A stretch of DNA of 64,000 nucleotides from Ochotona curzoniae. Taxonomy: Eukaryota; Chordata; Mammalia; Lagomorpha; Ochotonidae. The DNA lies in NCBI RefSeq assembly GCF_017591425.1, contig NW_024467121.1, positions 22,022,707 through 22,086,706 of the forward strand. Direction: 5' to 3'. The notes beneath the pieces are model-generated. The model was not told the DNA's origin, did not search any database, and saw nothing but the letters and a program-made list of their open reading frames with translations. A program made the translations under genes and the position numbers. Positions 45,491-58,189 of this stretch are shown here, one piece after another. The number at the start of each line of letters is the position of its first letter. Within the stretch, counting starts at the first letter, position 1.

Positions 45491-45723
45491 GCCAGTGAGA
45501 GCACCTTGAGGACCCTGGGTGAGAAAGGCCCGTGCTCCCAGGAGGAAGCGGAGAGGCAGGACCATCCGAACGTGCACTGTGGGAGCTCCGTCAGAGCTGC
45601 ACCAACAGCAGGCTCATATTAGCCAATCCGAAAAGCAAGCACATCACAGTGAACCCAGAGCCTCCAAGCAACATCCCTGGGGAAATTTAGTGAACACACT
45701 GCTGCATACCCCAAGGAGCCCAG

Positions 45724-45834
45724 ACATGGACCCAGGAGTGCCTCTGACCTGTGACCAGGGACATGGACCCAGGAGTGCCTCTGACCTGTGACCAGGGACA
45801 TGGACCCAGGAGTGCCTCTGACCTGTGACCGGGG
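45724..45834. repeat. Minisatellite, 3 x 37 bp
   Basis: Three adjacent 37-bp units starting ACATGGACCCAGGAG and ending GTGACCAGGG (the last ends GACCGGGG). They are nearly identical, which suggests recent duplication by slippage or unequal exchange. Confidence 0.95.
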
Positions 45835-46053
45835 ATGGTGTGGATCAGCACGGCTGCAGTCCCAACATCGGCACAAACTACCTGAAGGGGCGCAGCAGCC
45901 AGAGTGCACAGAGAATTCCCAGGCTCTGAAAGGTAGGAATTCTACAGACACACTTTCAAACTAAAGCAAAGAGAGACTACTGAACACAAAAACACACTCA
46001 GCCTTACCAGGAATCGGGAAAGTACCAACTAAAAGTGCAAGCCTTAAAAAAAA

Positions 46054-46384
46054 ATTTTTTTAAATTTTAAAGATTCATTCATTTCCATTTGAAAGTCAGA
46101 TCCACAGAGGAGGAGACAAAGAGAGAAAGGCCTTCCATTCGCTGGCTCACTCCCCAAGTGGCTGCAATGGCCAGAGCTGAACCCTTCCAAAGCCAGGAGC
46201 CTCTTCCAGATCTCCCATGTGAGTGCAGGGTCCCAAGGCTTTGGGCCGTCCTCGACTGCTTTCCCAGGTCACAAGCAGGGAGCTGGATGGGAATCAGGGC
46301 CACTGGGATTAGAACCGGCACCCACATGGGATCCTGGCACGTGCAAGGCAAGAACCCCAACCAACAAGCTACAGCGCCAGGCCC
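46054..46384 (-). repeat. C-SINE, reverse, young type
   Basis: Tail complement with A/T run, TCACTCCCCAAGTGGCTGCA, GGCTTTGGGCCGTCCTCGAC, GGATTAGAACCGGCACCCAC, ending GCCAGGCCC. Confidence 0.92.
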
Positions 46385-46397
46385 ACATCAGTCATTT

Positions 46398-46650
46398 TTA
46401 AAAGTTTGTTTTCATTCACTTGTGAGATAAAGAATGACATATATTCCATTCACTCCTAATCTCACTCCCCAAATGCCTGCAACAGCCGAGACTGCATCAG
46501 TCTAAGCCAGGAGCCAGGAATTCCATCCAGGGGCCCCATGAGGGGGACCCAACTACTTGGGCCATCATCTGCCGCCTCCCGAGGCATGCACCAGCCGGAA
46601 GCTGGATCGGAAACGCTGGTGGCGCTTCGACACAGGCACAGGCAGCCCAA
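46398..46650 (-). repeat. C-SINE, reverse, older and partial
   Basis: GTTTTCATTCACTTGTGAGA, CTCACTCCCCAAATGCCTGC, AAGCCAGGAGCCAGGAATTC, then a GC-rich diverged end. Confidence 0.8.
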
Positions 46651-49600
46651 GCAGCCCCACAGCTGCCCCACAACACCTGTGGCACACATTACCGTATTAT
46701 CTGACCTCAGAGAGCACATTACCGTACCACAAAGCCACACAGGAAGAGCAAGTCCCCTGGAAGCAGTATTTCTGATGTAGGCACAGTGGACTGCGGTCTA
46801 GGGCACAGCGGGCATGGCAGGTACTCTTGCTAAGGCAAAAGCAGCCGGATGGAGATGGAAGAGGGGTCAGTGCTGAACCGCAAGGTGGCAGTGGGTGCAG
46901 GAGTCCAGCCTGGCTTAAAAACAGTTTGGTCTCTTACCGGCTCCACTCACAGCCAAAGGCCATTGCAGAACTGCGTGATCCCTGCTGCGGGCTACAATGA
47001 CAGGCCGAAGCAGGAATCGGCCTCATGGGCCACAGGTGGTTGTCATGGAGATGACATGAGTTAGCTTAGGTAAGAACTGAATGCAGGACTGGGCACAGAG
47101 AGAAGCACTGAATTTTAATCACGGTCACGGTAGGGGAGTAAGTGATTTTTGGAAACAAGCTCTCAAATACCTCAATCAAAAGAAAAAAAAAATCCTTGCT
47201 ATAAATGACGGCATCACCACCACCAATATGCCCAAAGACTGAGATTTTGGGTACCATGACTGAATCAGCACCACCAGCTCGGTGGCTAAGTGACCACAAG
47301 GGGCTCATCGCCAGAGTGCAAGGAGCCTCAGCAACAGCCACCGACCGTGTTGGCACAGCTGTGGAGGTGCCAGCTTGTCACACAGTGAATAAAACCTCCA
47401 AAAGGGGAAAAAAATGGCAGGTAGAGCAAGATGGCAGCTATGTAGGCCACGGTCACAGGTGTCTTGCCACGCAGACACCCATCAGAGCAACTGTGCACTG
47501 CCAGGCCAGCTTCTCCAAAGCGACAGATGCCCAGAGCAGAGCTGACAGACTCGTTGACTCAGGAGCAGGCAACGGCAGCCAATGCGGCTGCCGCAAAGAG
47601 AGGTTTGGCTCAGAGCGCAATGCCTGCTGCTCGTCTCTCCTACCCCGTCTCTGGGTGTGCATCTGTTCGCTGACCCAAGTGTCAGCCGAAGCATGCTGGG
47701 ACCCCCTGGAGGGGTCTCCAAATTGTCCACACATCAAATCTGCAAAAGGCACTTCTGGAGAACTGGAGTGGGTTAGGGCCAGATACTGGAAGGACGAAGA
47801 AAGGCATGAAGACCTTTGGCCGCCATATATGCTTACAGGGCAAGGTGCGGAGCACCCGCCAAGCACATCATACCAGGACAGACTCGAGAGAAAAAGTGAT
47901 AAACAACCAGGAGGCCCAGGGAGAAGACAGGTTTAAAGACTTCTCCTTGAGCATGAAAACCAGGACTGGTTTTGAGCAGCCAGGACTGTATCATTCATTA
48001 CCTAGATCAGTACATTTTTTTAAAAAGCAAGGGGGTGGTAGGAACACTTTTCTCTATTTTCCAAATAAGTAAGTTAAAGAGAAGTCTCCTGCCAGCCTTG
48101 AAAACTGCCTCAAGGCAGAGGAGAAACCAAGCAGCTTTCTGGTTGAATGAACATTCCACTGGGATGAGATAGGATTCCCAGCACACAGCACCTCACCATA
48201 AGCAGCCAGTACTCAGGTAGGAAGGTGTGACAGCACTGCTGTTCCCCAGGATGTGCAGGTCATGCAGCATTTAACGGCTCTGTGCCTTGACCTAGAACTT
48301 CCACGGTAGCTTCTTCTGCCGCACCTGTCTGGAAGCTCTCTTCATCAGCCCTAATATTTACACTACCACTTCATACATCACACATGCCCAGCATATTTGT
48401 CAAAAAAATATGGGAGCGTGCATATATACTTTTGCTAGTATATCTGGTTCAGAAAACAGTTACAGCTTCAGTGCCTCTATCCACAGCAGTTGACCAGGCC
48501 ACAATTATACCAGTTGAGAATCCAGTTGTACGGCCACAAAGCAGGTGCGATGAGACAAAGGTATCCTCCAAGAAGGGGCAGAGGGTACCAAAATACTGAA
48601 ACAGGAGTATGACCTATCTACTACCAAAGGCACGGGCTTCAATTCACGTGAGTGCAGAGCACCAAGGAATCTAAAGACTCCACCCTTGTCTCGTTAATTT
48701 CACACCATATAAGAGACAAGCACGACAACCCATAATTGAGATGGAAGACAAGGACCTATAATTCAGAATCCCACCACCCCTCTCTTCTGGGCTAGACGGA
48801 GGAAACAATTTCTTACGAGGAAAGAAGTGAGAGAAGGGAAGAAATCAGAGCTGGCTTCAAAGAGGAGGCAATGAGAGGGACCGTGAGGAACAGGTGGGAA
48901 GGGATGCAAGCATGTTTAACACTAGAAAACTGCTTAATACTTGACACATTACAAGGTTCTAGGAGGAAAATCGCACAATCATGTGACAGATGTGTCTTAG
49001 GTCAGATTCAATACTCAGCTTTTAAATAACTCCTAGAAATCTGCCACTAGAAGGACAAGTGCTTTGAGGCATTCTCCCACAATGGAAAAAGCATACAGCC
49101 AACAAAGTCACTCAGGTAATGCATGGCAATATGGGTTTGCAAATGAACTATTAATTGGAGAGAGCAGGTTATACATCCGGGAAGAGAGTATGATTCACTT
49201 ATGTAAATTTCAAAAACCAGACAGAACTAAGCTAGAGGTATTTTGGGTGGGGTGGACAGAAAGGTGGGAAACCTTTTCAAGTATGACAAGCAAGAGCACT
49301 GCGTGCCCCCAGTCCAGCCCAGTGCCACCTCGGGAGCCGGAGCAGGAGGCCAGATCAGAAAGGACCTCACAGGAGCTTTCCAGGAGCTGGATGCCCTGTT
49401 TCCCACCCTGGGAGGAAGCATGCGGAAACAGGAGAGCTTATTCTACAGCTCAGGAAGGTGTGTGTTCACATCTGTGCACACGGCACATTTTGGAAGGAAC
49501 AGGCTAACATACTTCTCACCAACAGGGAAGGTGCAAGCAGTAGTGAATCTGTGCCTGTTGGTTCCCAGCTGAAGGAAGGACATAAGAGGTCTGGGTGTGT

Positions 49601-49808
49601 ACTCGGTGGTCTCTAGGTAGTTGCTGTGATCTGAAAGTAGATGAGGATCGAACCAGCAAGGACTTCGGAGGCCACTTAAGGGCTTCAGCACTTTCGCTTG
49701 GCCTACAGGAAGTCATTCAAGTTTAAAGAAAGGATTAGCATCAGCTTTGCTTGAGTTTTCAATATCCTGGGTTGGCGGAGTTAGGATGAAGCTAACACCG
49801 ATACAGGT
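46651..49808. other. Intronic sequence without a recognised gene
   Basis: Contains the longest non-KIF26B frame of the window (47,205-47,936, plus strand, 243 codons). It shows no domain I recognise, mixed composition and no splice or start context, so I treat it as chance. A direct repeat CACATTACCGTA occurs at about 46,683 and 46,716. Confidence 0.45.
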
Positions 49809-49955
49809 GTCAGGGACCTGAGGACCTGAACCAGCGCCTGCTGCTTCGTAGAATCTACATTAGGAAGGAGCTAGAAAGAAGGTCCAGCTGAGACTCGAAC
49901 CTCAGCACTGCAGTATGGCCAGTGGTATCCTAACCGCTGTGCAAACACCCGCCCC
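49809..49955 (-). repeat. Old C-SINE fragment (5' half), reverse
   Basis: GACTCGAACCTCAGCACTGC and TATCCTAACCGCTGTGCAAA followed by CACCCGCCCCA are the complement of the tRNA-like head of an old C-SINE. Confidence 0.65.
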
Positions 49956-52174
49956 AGGTTTACATCCAAAAAAGGGGCATGGTGGTAGCCATGGGGAGGG
50001 CAGAAGCTCAAACTTCTGCCATCACTACAAAGAATCTTTAAAAGTAGATGTGCCTTTCATTCAGGAAACTACAGAAAAATTCGTTCCGTAACAACAGCGA
50101 GTCTGCAGCATGCAATTCCAGGTTCAGGGATGGCAAGATCTCAAAAGTCTGATGAGCAGCTTCAAGGAACGGGAGGACATGCATTTAAGACAGACTGACT
50201 TAACTCTCAGCAACACTAATCCATCACGGCACAAGACTAGGAGATCCACGCTTAAACACAGAGGGGCCAGATCAGGGATCCTCCCATTATCACCTCACTT
50301 TAGAGAGTAGGCAAAGAAAGGCCAAAGAAGATAAACAAAAATGAGTAGCAATTGTGGCCGCTGCCCTAAAGGAATGAATATTGTGATGTCTCAAGTCCAT
50401 GTACTTGAATTAGTAATAAGATCCTTGAATTAATAACAAAGTTACTGTCATCATGTCTATTTCTTCCCTCTCTCCTTATTAGATCAATGTCAGACTCAGC
50501 TCTGTTGTAAAGAATTACCAGATAGATTACACAATTTGGTACAACTTCACTGCTCCACGAATATAACTCTGAAAACTGTTCAGTTACACATGGAATGAAT
50601 TATTGTCTCATTTGCATGGACAAAAAAATCTATGAATGCTCAATTGAGCCTGAACCAGTTGTGAAACAGGTGAAAATTTATGGTTGGATACTCTGATTGA
50701 AGCTCTATTAATGTACAAGACAGTTGTTAATGAATGAAGCCCTGACTCATTTGCATGCCCCATCTCTTCTTTGGCCCTAACTGCGCCCACGTCAAGCCAT
50801 CCTTGAGGAATCACAATCCCGGGGGACCCAGAGGCATCTTTGGGCTCTTTGTGCACTGGCCCCAGACCAACCCAAAGCCCCACCTCTTCTGGTGGTTGTC
50901 TTCCCATCAGCCATGAACCTGCCATATAATAGTTATCATCACAGCCGTGGACCTGGAGGCTTGTATTCAGTTGGGCTGACGTGTCTACCTCATCACCACA
51001 GCAAGCGACAGAGCAGTTGCGAACAGCATGGGCCTTCCAAGAGATGCACTGCAGGAACCTTTGCAGGGAGGGGTGGGACAGAGTTGGTCAGGACAGAGTG
51101 GGAGCACCGGGCCCTGTGCAGACAGCCTGCATGGCGCTGCTCAGAACGCCCGTGACTACCCCTGGCCCCTGCGTCCTGGGCGCTGGGTGGGTTTTGCTGT
51201 GCGTTATCATCAGGGATGACAAGCAGATGTGTGATGTCTGTAGCCCCACCTATACAGTGTTACCCCAGGATGCGGATCACTCGTCACACCTCTCATGCCT
51301 TCCATATTCTAGGGACCTGACAAATATTTTTGATTCAATTAGTGAGTGACTGGATAAATGGGTTTTTTTTTTTTAAAAAAAAAAAAAGGACGCCATTCTG
51401 CTTTCCATTTCTCAGATTGCTTCCTGTGTCAGCTGGAAGCTTCAATCAGACTTGTAATGGAATCACTCCCTTCAAGTCCTCCACCAGCTCCTCAGGGGCC
51501 AGAATCCACCGGGCTGGCTGCGCAGAACAGCACCGCGTTCCATGAATAATGGAGTTCCATTTTAATTCTCTAAGGGGGATGTCAAGCGTGAGGTGAAATT
51601 CACATCATCAAAGTCATCCAGGAAAATCTCTCCACAAGGAAACCCTTCTCTCATTAAGTCCGGCCGATGAGCTTTACTCTAGCACTTAGAAACTTATTCC
51701 CGTCTCTGGCGGGGCCCCGGGAGAAGGCAGCTGGCTTGCAGTCAACCCCTACAATCTAAGCAAATGTTGCGGTTTCCGATCCTTAAATCACACCCTGGTC
51801 ACTGGAGCACAGAGATACAACTGGGGTATGTGAGCATCTTCTGAAAGTTGATGGGAAAAAATGCACATTATGAGAAAAAAAAGATCTCTGCATGGATTTC
51901 ACAACTTCTTTTGCACCCAAATAACTATTTTCCTTCATTTCAATTTTCAAAAAAAAAAATGTTCTGAAAGGTCCTTACTTATGTGAAGCCCAGCCTCTGG
52001 CTCATTCTCGAGCCGGGCTCCCTGGGGGCGAGGTCAGGTGCTTCCTTAAGTCAGTCCCTTGGCTGCCTGAAACGCTGAGCTGCCTTCTCTCCGCTCTGAT
52101 GTTTATGTCCTGAACCACCCTGTACGTAAGGCACAGTGTCCTTGAACAAATGCACGAAGATCCTGTTCTAAGGA
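49956..52174. other. Intronic unique sequence with candidate regulatory stretches
   Basis: Repeat-free except for T/A runs near 51,362-51,388 and A runs at 51,873-51,880 and 51,951-51,959. Two motif-rich parts (50,590-50,770 and 51,550-51,800) are noted separately. No exon recognised. Confidence 0.5.
50610..50756. promoter_or_regulatory. Two direct CTCATTTGCAT octamer sites
   Basis: CTCATTTGCATG occurs at 50,608-50,619 and again at 50,747-50,758, enclosing a repeat-free AT-rich segment with several homeodomain-like TTAAT/ATTAATG words. A candidate POU-bound intronic enhancer; inferred from motif content only. Confidence 0.4.
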
Positions 52175-52448
52175 GAGCTGGTGTTCAGCCTAGTGATGGA
52201 GAGCAGAACCGTGTTGTTGGAGTGCCCGGATTCAATTCCCAGCCCCAGCACCGAATCCAACTTCCTGCCGGTGTAGACCCTGCGGGACAGTGGTGAGGGT
52301 GCCAGGAACCAAGTGTGCCTGCCTCCCTTATGGGCGACCTGATCAAGTTCCTGACTCCTATCTCCAGCCCGAGCCATGGCAAGATCCCTAGCATCTCCAG
52401 CCAGAGCACTCTCTCTGCCTCTTAATAAATGTAAACATTTTTTTCTTA
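52175..52448 (+). repeat. Old C-SINE, forward
   Basis: GCTGGTGTTCAGCCTAGTGA carries an A box-like head and GGATTCAATTCC a B box; TAATAAATG tail. A distinct older subfamily. Confidence 0.8.
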
Positions 52449-55032
52449 AAATTATAACACATCTGGTTAAAAGAAATGCATACTATTTAAGTTGGGAAAA
52501 AATTAAAAATAGGATGGTGCCTGACTAATTGGTTCCATCAAGTTTTGAGATGGGTTAAAACCACCACTTTCTGTTTGAGGCACATCCCCTTGGAGGGACT
52601 GTCACAGAGAGGGTGTCTGGGTGACTTCTGACTGGTGTGAAGGAGGGATGTTAAGTCCAGAATGAGGCTTGTGGTGTTTGCAGGGCCACAGCAGCACCGA
52701 TCCTTGAGCCCGCATTCTGCAGAGTGGCCTCCACTCTGCAGCCCATTCTGGGACCAGCCTGGGCTTGCAGTCCTTCCCTTGGAGGCCACAGCTCTGGGAC
52801 TCTGCAGACTTCCCTGCCTCCCTTATCTGCTCACTAAGGAAATTCCCAAGGATTCCGAGCTTAGCCAGAGAGGTGAGGCAACGCAGTATCTCCCGTTCCA
52901 CCTGCCCCTGCCAGCACGCCAGCCTCTTACTTCTCCCTGCCTCACCTCACTGCTACTCAGCCAAGCTCTAAGACACAGCCTGGGGGATAACCTCTCCTCT
53001 GTTCCGGCAGGAACCCTGTCTGCACCTGGCAGAATGGCAGAAATCGCTGCTCAGTGAGGATGGAGACCACGCACGCTCACCCATCAGCTGGACACAGGTC
53101 AGCTCTCCGGTGTGGGAAAAGGTCAGCTGTCTCATTCTTGGTCCCTCAACAGCCTCCAGTTCACTAAAGCAAGGAAGTGGGGAGGGCCTGGTCAGAGTCC
53201 ACAGGCCTCCCCATCAGGGGCAGGGGGACAGTCCAGGTGCTTGCATGGCAAAGACTGAAGAATAAGGGAACTTTGGAGTAGGCTGAACTCCTCCATGGGG
53301 AGCTAGAATATCGGAGGCGGGGCTGATGTGAGCCTAGCTGGCTACCCTTCCCTCTCCAGTCCTGCACAGATTCTAAGGTGGCAGAGTCTCATGAGTCCCA
53401 GTGTTCTCACTTGGTATCTATTTAGTACTGACTAGAGGTGTGGGACCTTAAAGGGGAATTCACTCCCATCCCTCTCTTACAACTTCACGGCCATGTGTGC
53501 AGCAGCACGTCTCCGCCCAGCGAGCACCAGACCCCAACAGACAAGTCACTGGACCCCCTCACCCTCGGATCCCTGCAGCTAATTGCGATCGAATGCACAC
53601 ATAGAAGCTTTGCAGATCCCTCCAATCCTGCATGGACCTCGCTTAGCATTTCAATAAGTATTAACAGAGCCAGCCCTGATACCATTTGAGAGATCATGGT
53701 TGGGAATGGTGATGTCGACACTGGGAGGCCGCAAGGTGGCGCTGCTACAAGATGTTCAACCTCTCCATGGCACGGTTTCCTCACCTGGAGTGATGGTGAC
53801 CCTCACAGTCCCCATGCCACAGGCTGTGAGCAGCATTAGTTCCCCAGCAAGCACTCCGAACAGCTCTTGATGCACACGAGGGAACACTGATGAGGAGCTG
53901 TTGTTTGCTTCACATCGTGCAGTGACCTGTTTGAGGCCCCTATCTGTACCAGGCTAGCTACCTGGACACGTGGCTGAGAAACTAGAAAATAAGCATTGCA
54001 AAGGATGTTCTTTTCCCCTCAGATTCAGCAAGACATGAACTAGGAGGCTCTGCTCCCTCGGAAACAGGAAGCTGAGCCCTCCTGCTCCTCTCTGGGCCTC
54101 ATTATTCGTCTCTCCTGGGGAAGAAGGCGTGACCCTGGACAGGCACAGTCCAGCGGGTTGTCTCTCCTCCTACTGGCCATACCCTTCTCTTATCCGCTCT
54201 GCCTCGGCCTGAGTCCTCGGGTTTCTGTGGTGGAAGAGAGCAGACCTCATTCTCTGCTCGACAACTGATTCCAAATCCAGAATAAGTGGCTTTGATTGAT
54301 CATTTCAGAAACTGAGCCTAAGGGAAGTTCAACTTGCTAAGTCCAGGCCCCCAGATTTCAATGCCATCTGCAAATGGAGACATCCCACTAGCCAGCAGGG
54401 ACTGCTGCCCAGAACAAAGGGACATGGGAGCTGTGGTCCAAGGGACAATGACAAAGTTGGAGGACTCTGTTCCCAGTTCTGTGGAACTCCAAGGGGCAGG
54501 GCAGGGGCCGGCAGAAAGGGGTCAAGCCAGTGGCAGAACAGTTGATGTCTGTACCCAGAGCTTAGGACCCCAACTCATTCCTAGGTGGCACCATTGCACC
54601 CCAAGGGCTCCCAGGGTTTGTTATGCCTGGCAGAGCTTCTTGTCTCAATCTCTTAAGAAACTTTGGTCATTGAATATGGGGCTGCTGCTGGCCAGGAGAG
54701 TTGAAGAAAGCTAGAAGGGAAGACAGGACGAGGGTGAGGGCTGCAGAAGCCCATGAGAAAGGGCCTTCGCAGAGCCCAGCTCCCTTCCCCTGCAGCCCAA
54801 CAGTCATCAGGATGTATAGAAATGAGTATTTTTAAAGCAGCAATAGTTGGGATTCTCATTGCCGCAGTTGCCTGGCAACCTGAGACTTTGGTGATTTTAT
54901 TTCTAAACAGGGAATGCTATAAGCTGACATCCAGAGTTTGTACCAATAGTCCTAAATTGATGTTCTCCCGGAAAATCAGGAGGAGATAATACAGCATTAA
55001 TGTGCATTTAAGGGAGTTTAAGTGTACACACG

Positions 55033-55064
<32 letters not shown>

Positions 55065-56103
55065 ACACACACTCACATTCTGCTGCTCTTCATTTCATGC
55101 CATATTCAGCCAATTTAGAGAACTGAGATCCCTTTACATTTTACAGGCAGATATCTATCTAATTTCATGGTACACATAGGCCATTTGCAGTCAGGTTCAC
55201 AGCAATGCGCCCTCCCCAGACACTGGGCTAAACGCAACCTGCAGCCCCGCCAGCCAGCTCCCACCCCTGCCATGGGATTCCAGTTCTGAGAAGGCAGCGG
55301 TGAGCTCGGAATCAAAATGCAGGCTGGAGGTGTGCGGGCGGGTGGGGGAGCAGCAGGCCTCCAGGCAAGAAAGAGGCAGGCTGGCTGCTTCAGAGAGGCA
55401 GGCCCGTCCAGGGAGTCCAGGGAGCCCTGGGTCCGCTGGCTGCAGGTGTTGCCTGCAGGCTTCAGCACATGCTGCCTTCCTGGAGGAGCAGAGCTGTCCA
55501 AGTTTCCAAAAAGCCCAGACAATTTGAAAAGCCGCATTTCTGCTCAGGTCCCTGCCTGGGCCGGAACTAGCTGTGGAGTAGATGAGTGAGGGCGGAGAAC
55601 TCACTAAGTATATAGATCCGGGCCACCCTGCGCCCACCCCTGGCCCCGTGTGCTGTCCAGGCCCCTCTGCTCCTCTGCTGCAGTCCAGGGAAGGCAGCAA
55701 GGACAGCACAGGGGGAGTCACGGGCGGGGAGGGCGGGGGGGTCACACAGTGCCACATCTCCAGTTGACTGGGAATAGCAGCCCTGACAGACACAATGCAA
55801 CAGCATCCTGGAAGAACTTGTGCTGACCTCCAGTGGAATGGCAGCTGAAACATGATCAAGTATCTGCCGTTTCTAGCAGAGCATGAATCTGCCCATGGCC
55901 ACTGAGCAGCTGGAGCACGTGGCCTGCTGCAGTCACAGCTCCTGCCACTGGAGGGGCACTAAGCAAAGATGGCAAAGGCTTGCAAGCCAAAGTCTCCCTG
56001 TGGGCAGAAGCACGTGCTCGCCAAGGGTCTGTATTCTTTACAAGGGACTAGAAATTCTACCTTGTAGGGAAGGAGGAAGTCAAGTTATTCCCTTTCTGTA
56101 GGT
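52449..56103. other. Intronic unique sequence
   Basis: No exon recognised. A possible MIR trace lies near 53,760-53,880, and a CT/CA microsatellite at 55,033-55,075. The frames at 55,115-55,859 overlap in several frames in GC-rich DNA and look like chance. Confidence 0.45.
55033..55075. repeat. (CT)n/(CA)n microsatellite
   Basis: About 16 CT units with one interruption, followed by CACACACAC. Confidence 0.93.
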
Positions 56104-56139
56104 GATATGGATTCTGATTTGGATTCTGATATGGATTCT
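56104..56139. repeat. 12-bp x 3 tandem repeat at the L1 left edge
   Basis: Units GATATGGATTCT, GATTTGGATTCT and GATATGGATTCT follow each other exactly, just before the start of L1-like sequence. Confidence 0.92.
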
Positions 56140-56149
56140 GTCTGCACTG

Positions 56150-57960
56150 ACACTATTGAAACTCATCAGAGTTTGGTTAAGTTGCAGGCTATAAAAACCA
56201 ATGATCAATAGCATCTGTACACACAAAGAATGCTATGTGGCTGAGAAAGACCTTGGGCGATCAGTTCTGTATCAAGGGTGTGAATGATACCTACGATGAA
56301 AATTACAGGACATTAATTTAAAATAGACAAAGATGCGAAAAAAAAAATCCAGAAAAATCTTCCATGTTCATGGAGAATTGACATCAACAAAATGTCCATA
56401 TTATCCAAAGCATTTTATAGATCCAATGCAATCCCAATCAAATTACTAAGAACATTCTTCTGAGCTCTAGAATAAAACAATGCTAAAATATATGTAAACA
56501 CAAGAGAACCTGGATAGCTCAAGCAACCCTAAGCAACAAAGCCAGAGGCATAACAATACCAAATTTCAGAATATACAGGGAAATTAACATAGCCTGGAAA
56601 TGCCACAAAAATAGAAATACAGACAAATGGAACAGAACAGAAACTCAAGAGCTTAATCTACACATTACTACTAACGAGGTTTTGACAAACAAGCTAAACT
56701 CATTACCTGGGAAAGGACAGTCTATTCAAAAATTATGTTGGGAAAATTAGATCTTTGCATACAGAAGCACGAAACAAGACAATCTTAGAATTTGTACAAA
56801 AATCAACTTACAGTGATCAAGGATCTAAATTTATGGCTTGAGGATATAAAATTACCAAGGGAAAAAACTGAGGAAATTCGGCAAGCTATTGGCGTAGGCA
56901 AAGATTTCCTGGGTAAGACCTCAGCAGCACAGGCAATAAAGGCAAAAACAGACAAATGGGATTACATCAAACGAAGAAGCTTCTTCACAAAAAAGGGAGG
57001 CGGCAACCAACAGAATGGAAGGAAATATTTGCAAACCTGATAAAGGATTAATATTTAGAATATATAAGGAACTCAAGAAACTCAACTAAGAAATGGAAGA
57101 AGGACATGGACAGGAAGAAATACAGACACACACACACTGCTCAGGATTACTAACCACTAGGGCAGTGTGGGCAAAAACCACAATGTTTTACTTTACTCTA
57201 GTTTGAAAGGCTTTCACCCAAAAATTAAATAATAAATGCTGATGAGGATGTGTAGGAAAAAGGCACTCTACTGTACTGTTGGTAGGAATGTGAACTTGTA
57301 ACAACCATTATGGAAGACGGGATGCGATTCCTCAGAGATCTGAGTACATACCACATGACCTAGTCACCCCTCTCCCAGGAATTTTCCCAAAGGAAGTGAA
57401 ATCAACATATGGAAGTGTTATGTGCACTCCCATGATGTATAGCAGCTGGATTCATAACAGCTAAGATAGGGAATAAATCCAGATGTCCATCCACTGATAA
57501 CTTGATAAAGAAAATGTGATGGGATATCACTCAGCCATACAAAACAAATGAAATCCTGTCTTTTGCAACAAAATGCATGCAACCTGAAGACCACATGCTT
57601 AGTAAAATAAGCCAATCTCAAAGGAACAATCTTATGCTTTCTCTGCTATGTGGCAGTCAATATAGTAAAAAAAAATGTGTAAGAATGAAACTGGTCTTTT
57701 CTGAATTCTCATTTTCAGCTCCTTTTCACGCTCCCGTGGAACGGTGGTCTCTCTCCCCTTTTCTTACTTAAAATTACCATTAGTGGCGCCTTAAGCGTGT
57801 GATGTGAAGGTAAATTAAAAGCATGTTATTGCCCCAAATCAAAGGGCAAAAAATAAAGAAAGGGAGGAATGGGAATCAAGAAAGGGAGTGAAGTATGAAT
57901 AACTTCTTAGAATTTTATCTATGAAATACATGAACCCATTGTCTTCATATTAGTAAAGAA
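56150..57960 (+). mobile_element. 5'-truncated L1, 3' half
   Basis: Forward remnant beginning near GGTTAAGTTGCAGGCTATAA. It runs through the ORF2 C-terminal region (TTCATGGAGAATTGACATCA, AATGCAATCCCAATCAAA, GGATAGCTCAAGCAACCCTA, AAATGGGATTACATCAAAC) into the L1 3' end (TAGGAATGTGAACTTGTA; CTTTTGCAACAAAATGCATG; AAGCCAATCTCAAAGGAACA) and an A-rich 3' UTR. Frames are interrupted: the longest, 56,792-57,040, is a relic of the ORF2 C-terminus. It shows no capacity to code. Confidence 0.87.
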
Positions 57961-58189
57961 ATCATGTCGGGGACAGGGGGTTCTATCTGAGAGAGCCAGG
58001 CTGTGGTAAGCATTTCTGCAAAGCCTGTGGTCCCTCAGAGCGGTGGAGGCAACGGCACTTTAGCTAAGTTTACCCCCAAAAGATCCTTGCGGGGCGTGTC
58101 CGTCCCTCCCCAGGGACACAACAGCCCAGGGTGTGTGCCGGACACACACTGATCCCCAGAAGGAGAATTCATTTTAATGCCCTCACTTT

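Noticed and set aside
45724..45834. Repeat encoding a repeated peptide in one frame
   Set aside because: The 37-bp unit shifts frame at each copy, so no repeated peptide is maintained; it is a non-coding minisatellite.
47205..47936. 243-codon open frame, plus strand, in the large intron
   Set aside because: No recognisable domain, mixed composition, no splice sites or promoter in context, and antisense to a confirmed gene. A length like this can occur by chance in moderately GC-rich DNA. A protein search would settle it.
55115..55859. Overlapping frames of 140-220 codons, minus strand
   Set aside because: GC-rich intronic DNA with frames open on both strands; no splice-framed exon or known domain. 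KIF26B sequence is already continuous across this intron.
56792..57040. 82-codon frame that looks like a protein gene
   Set aside because: It is a relic of the L1 ORF2 C-terminus within a truncated element, not a host gene.
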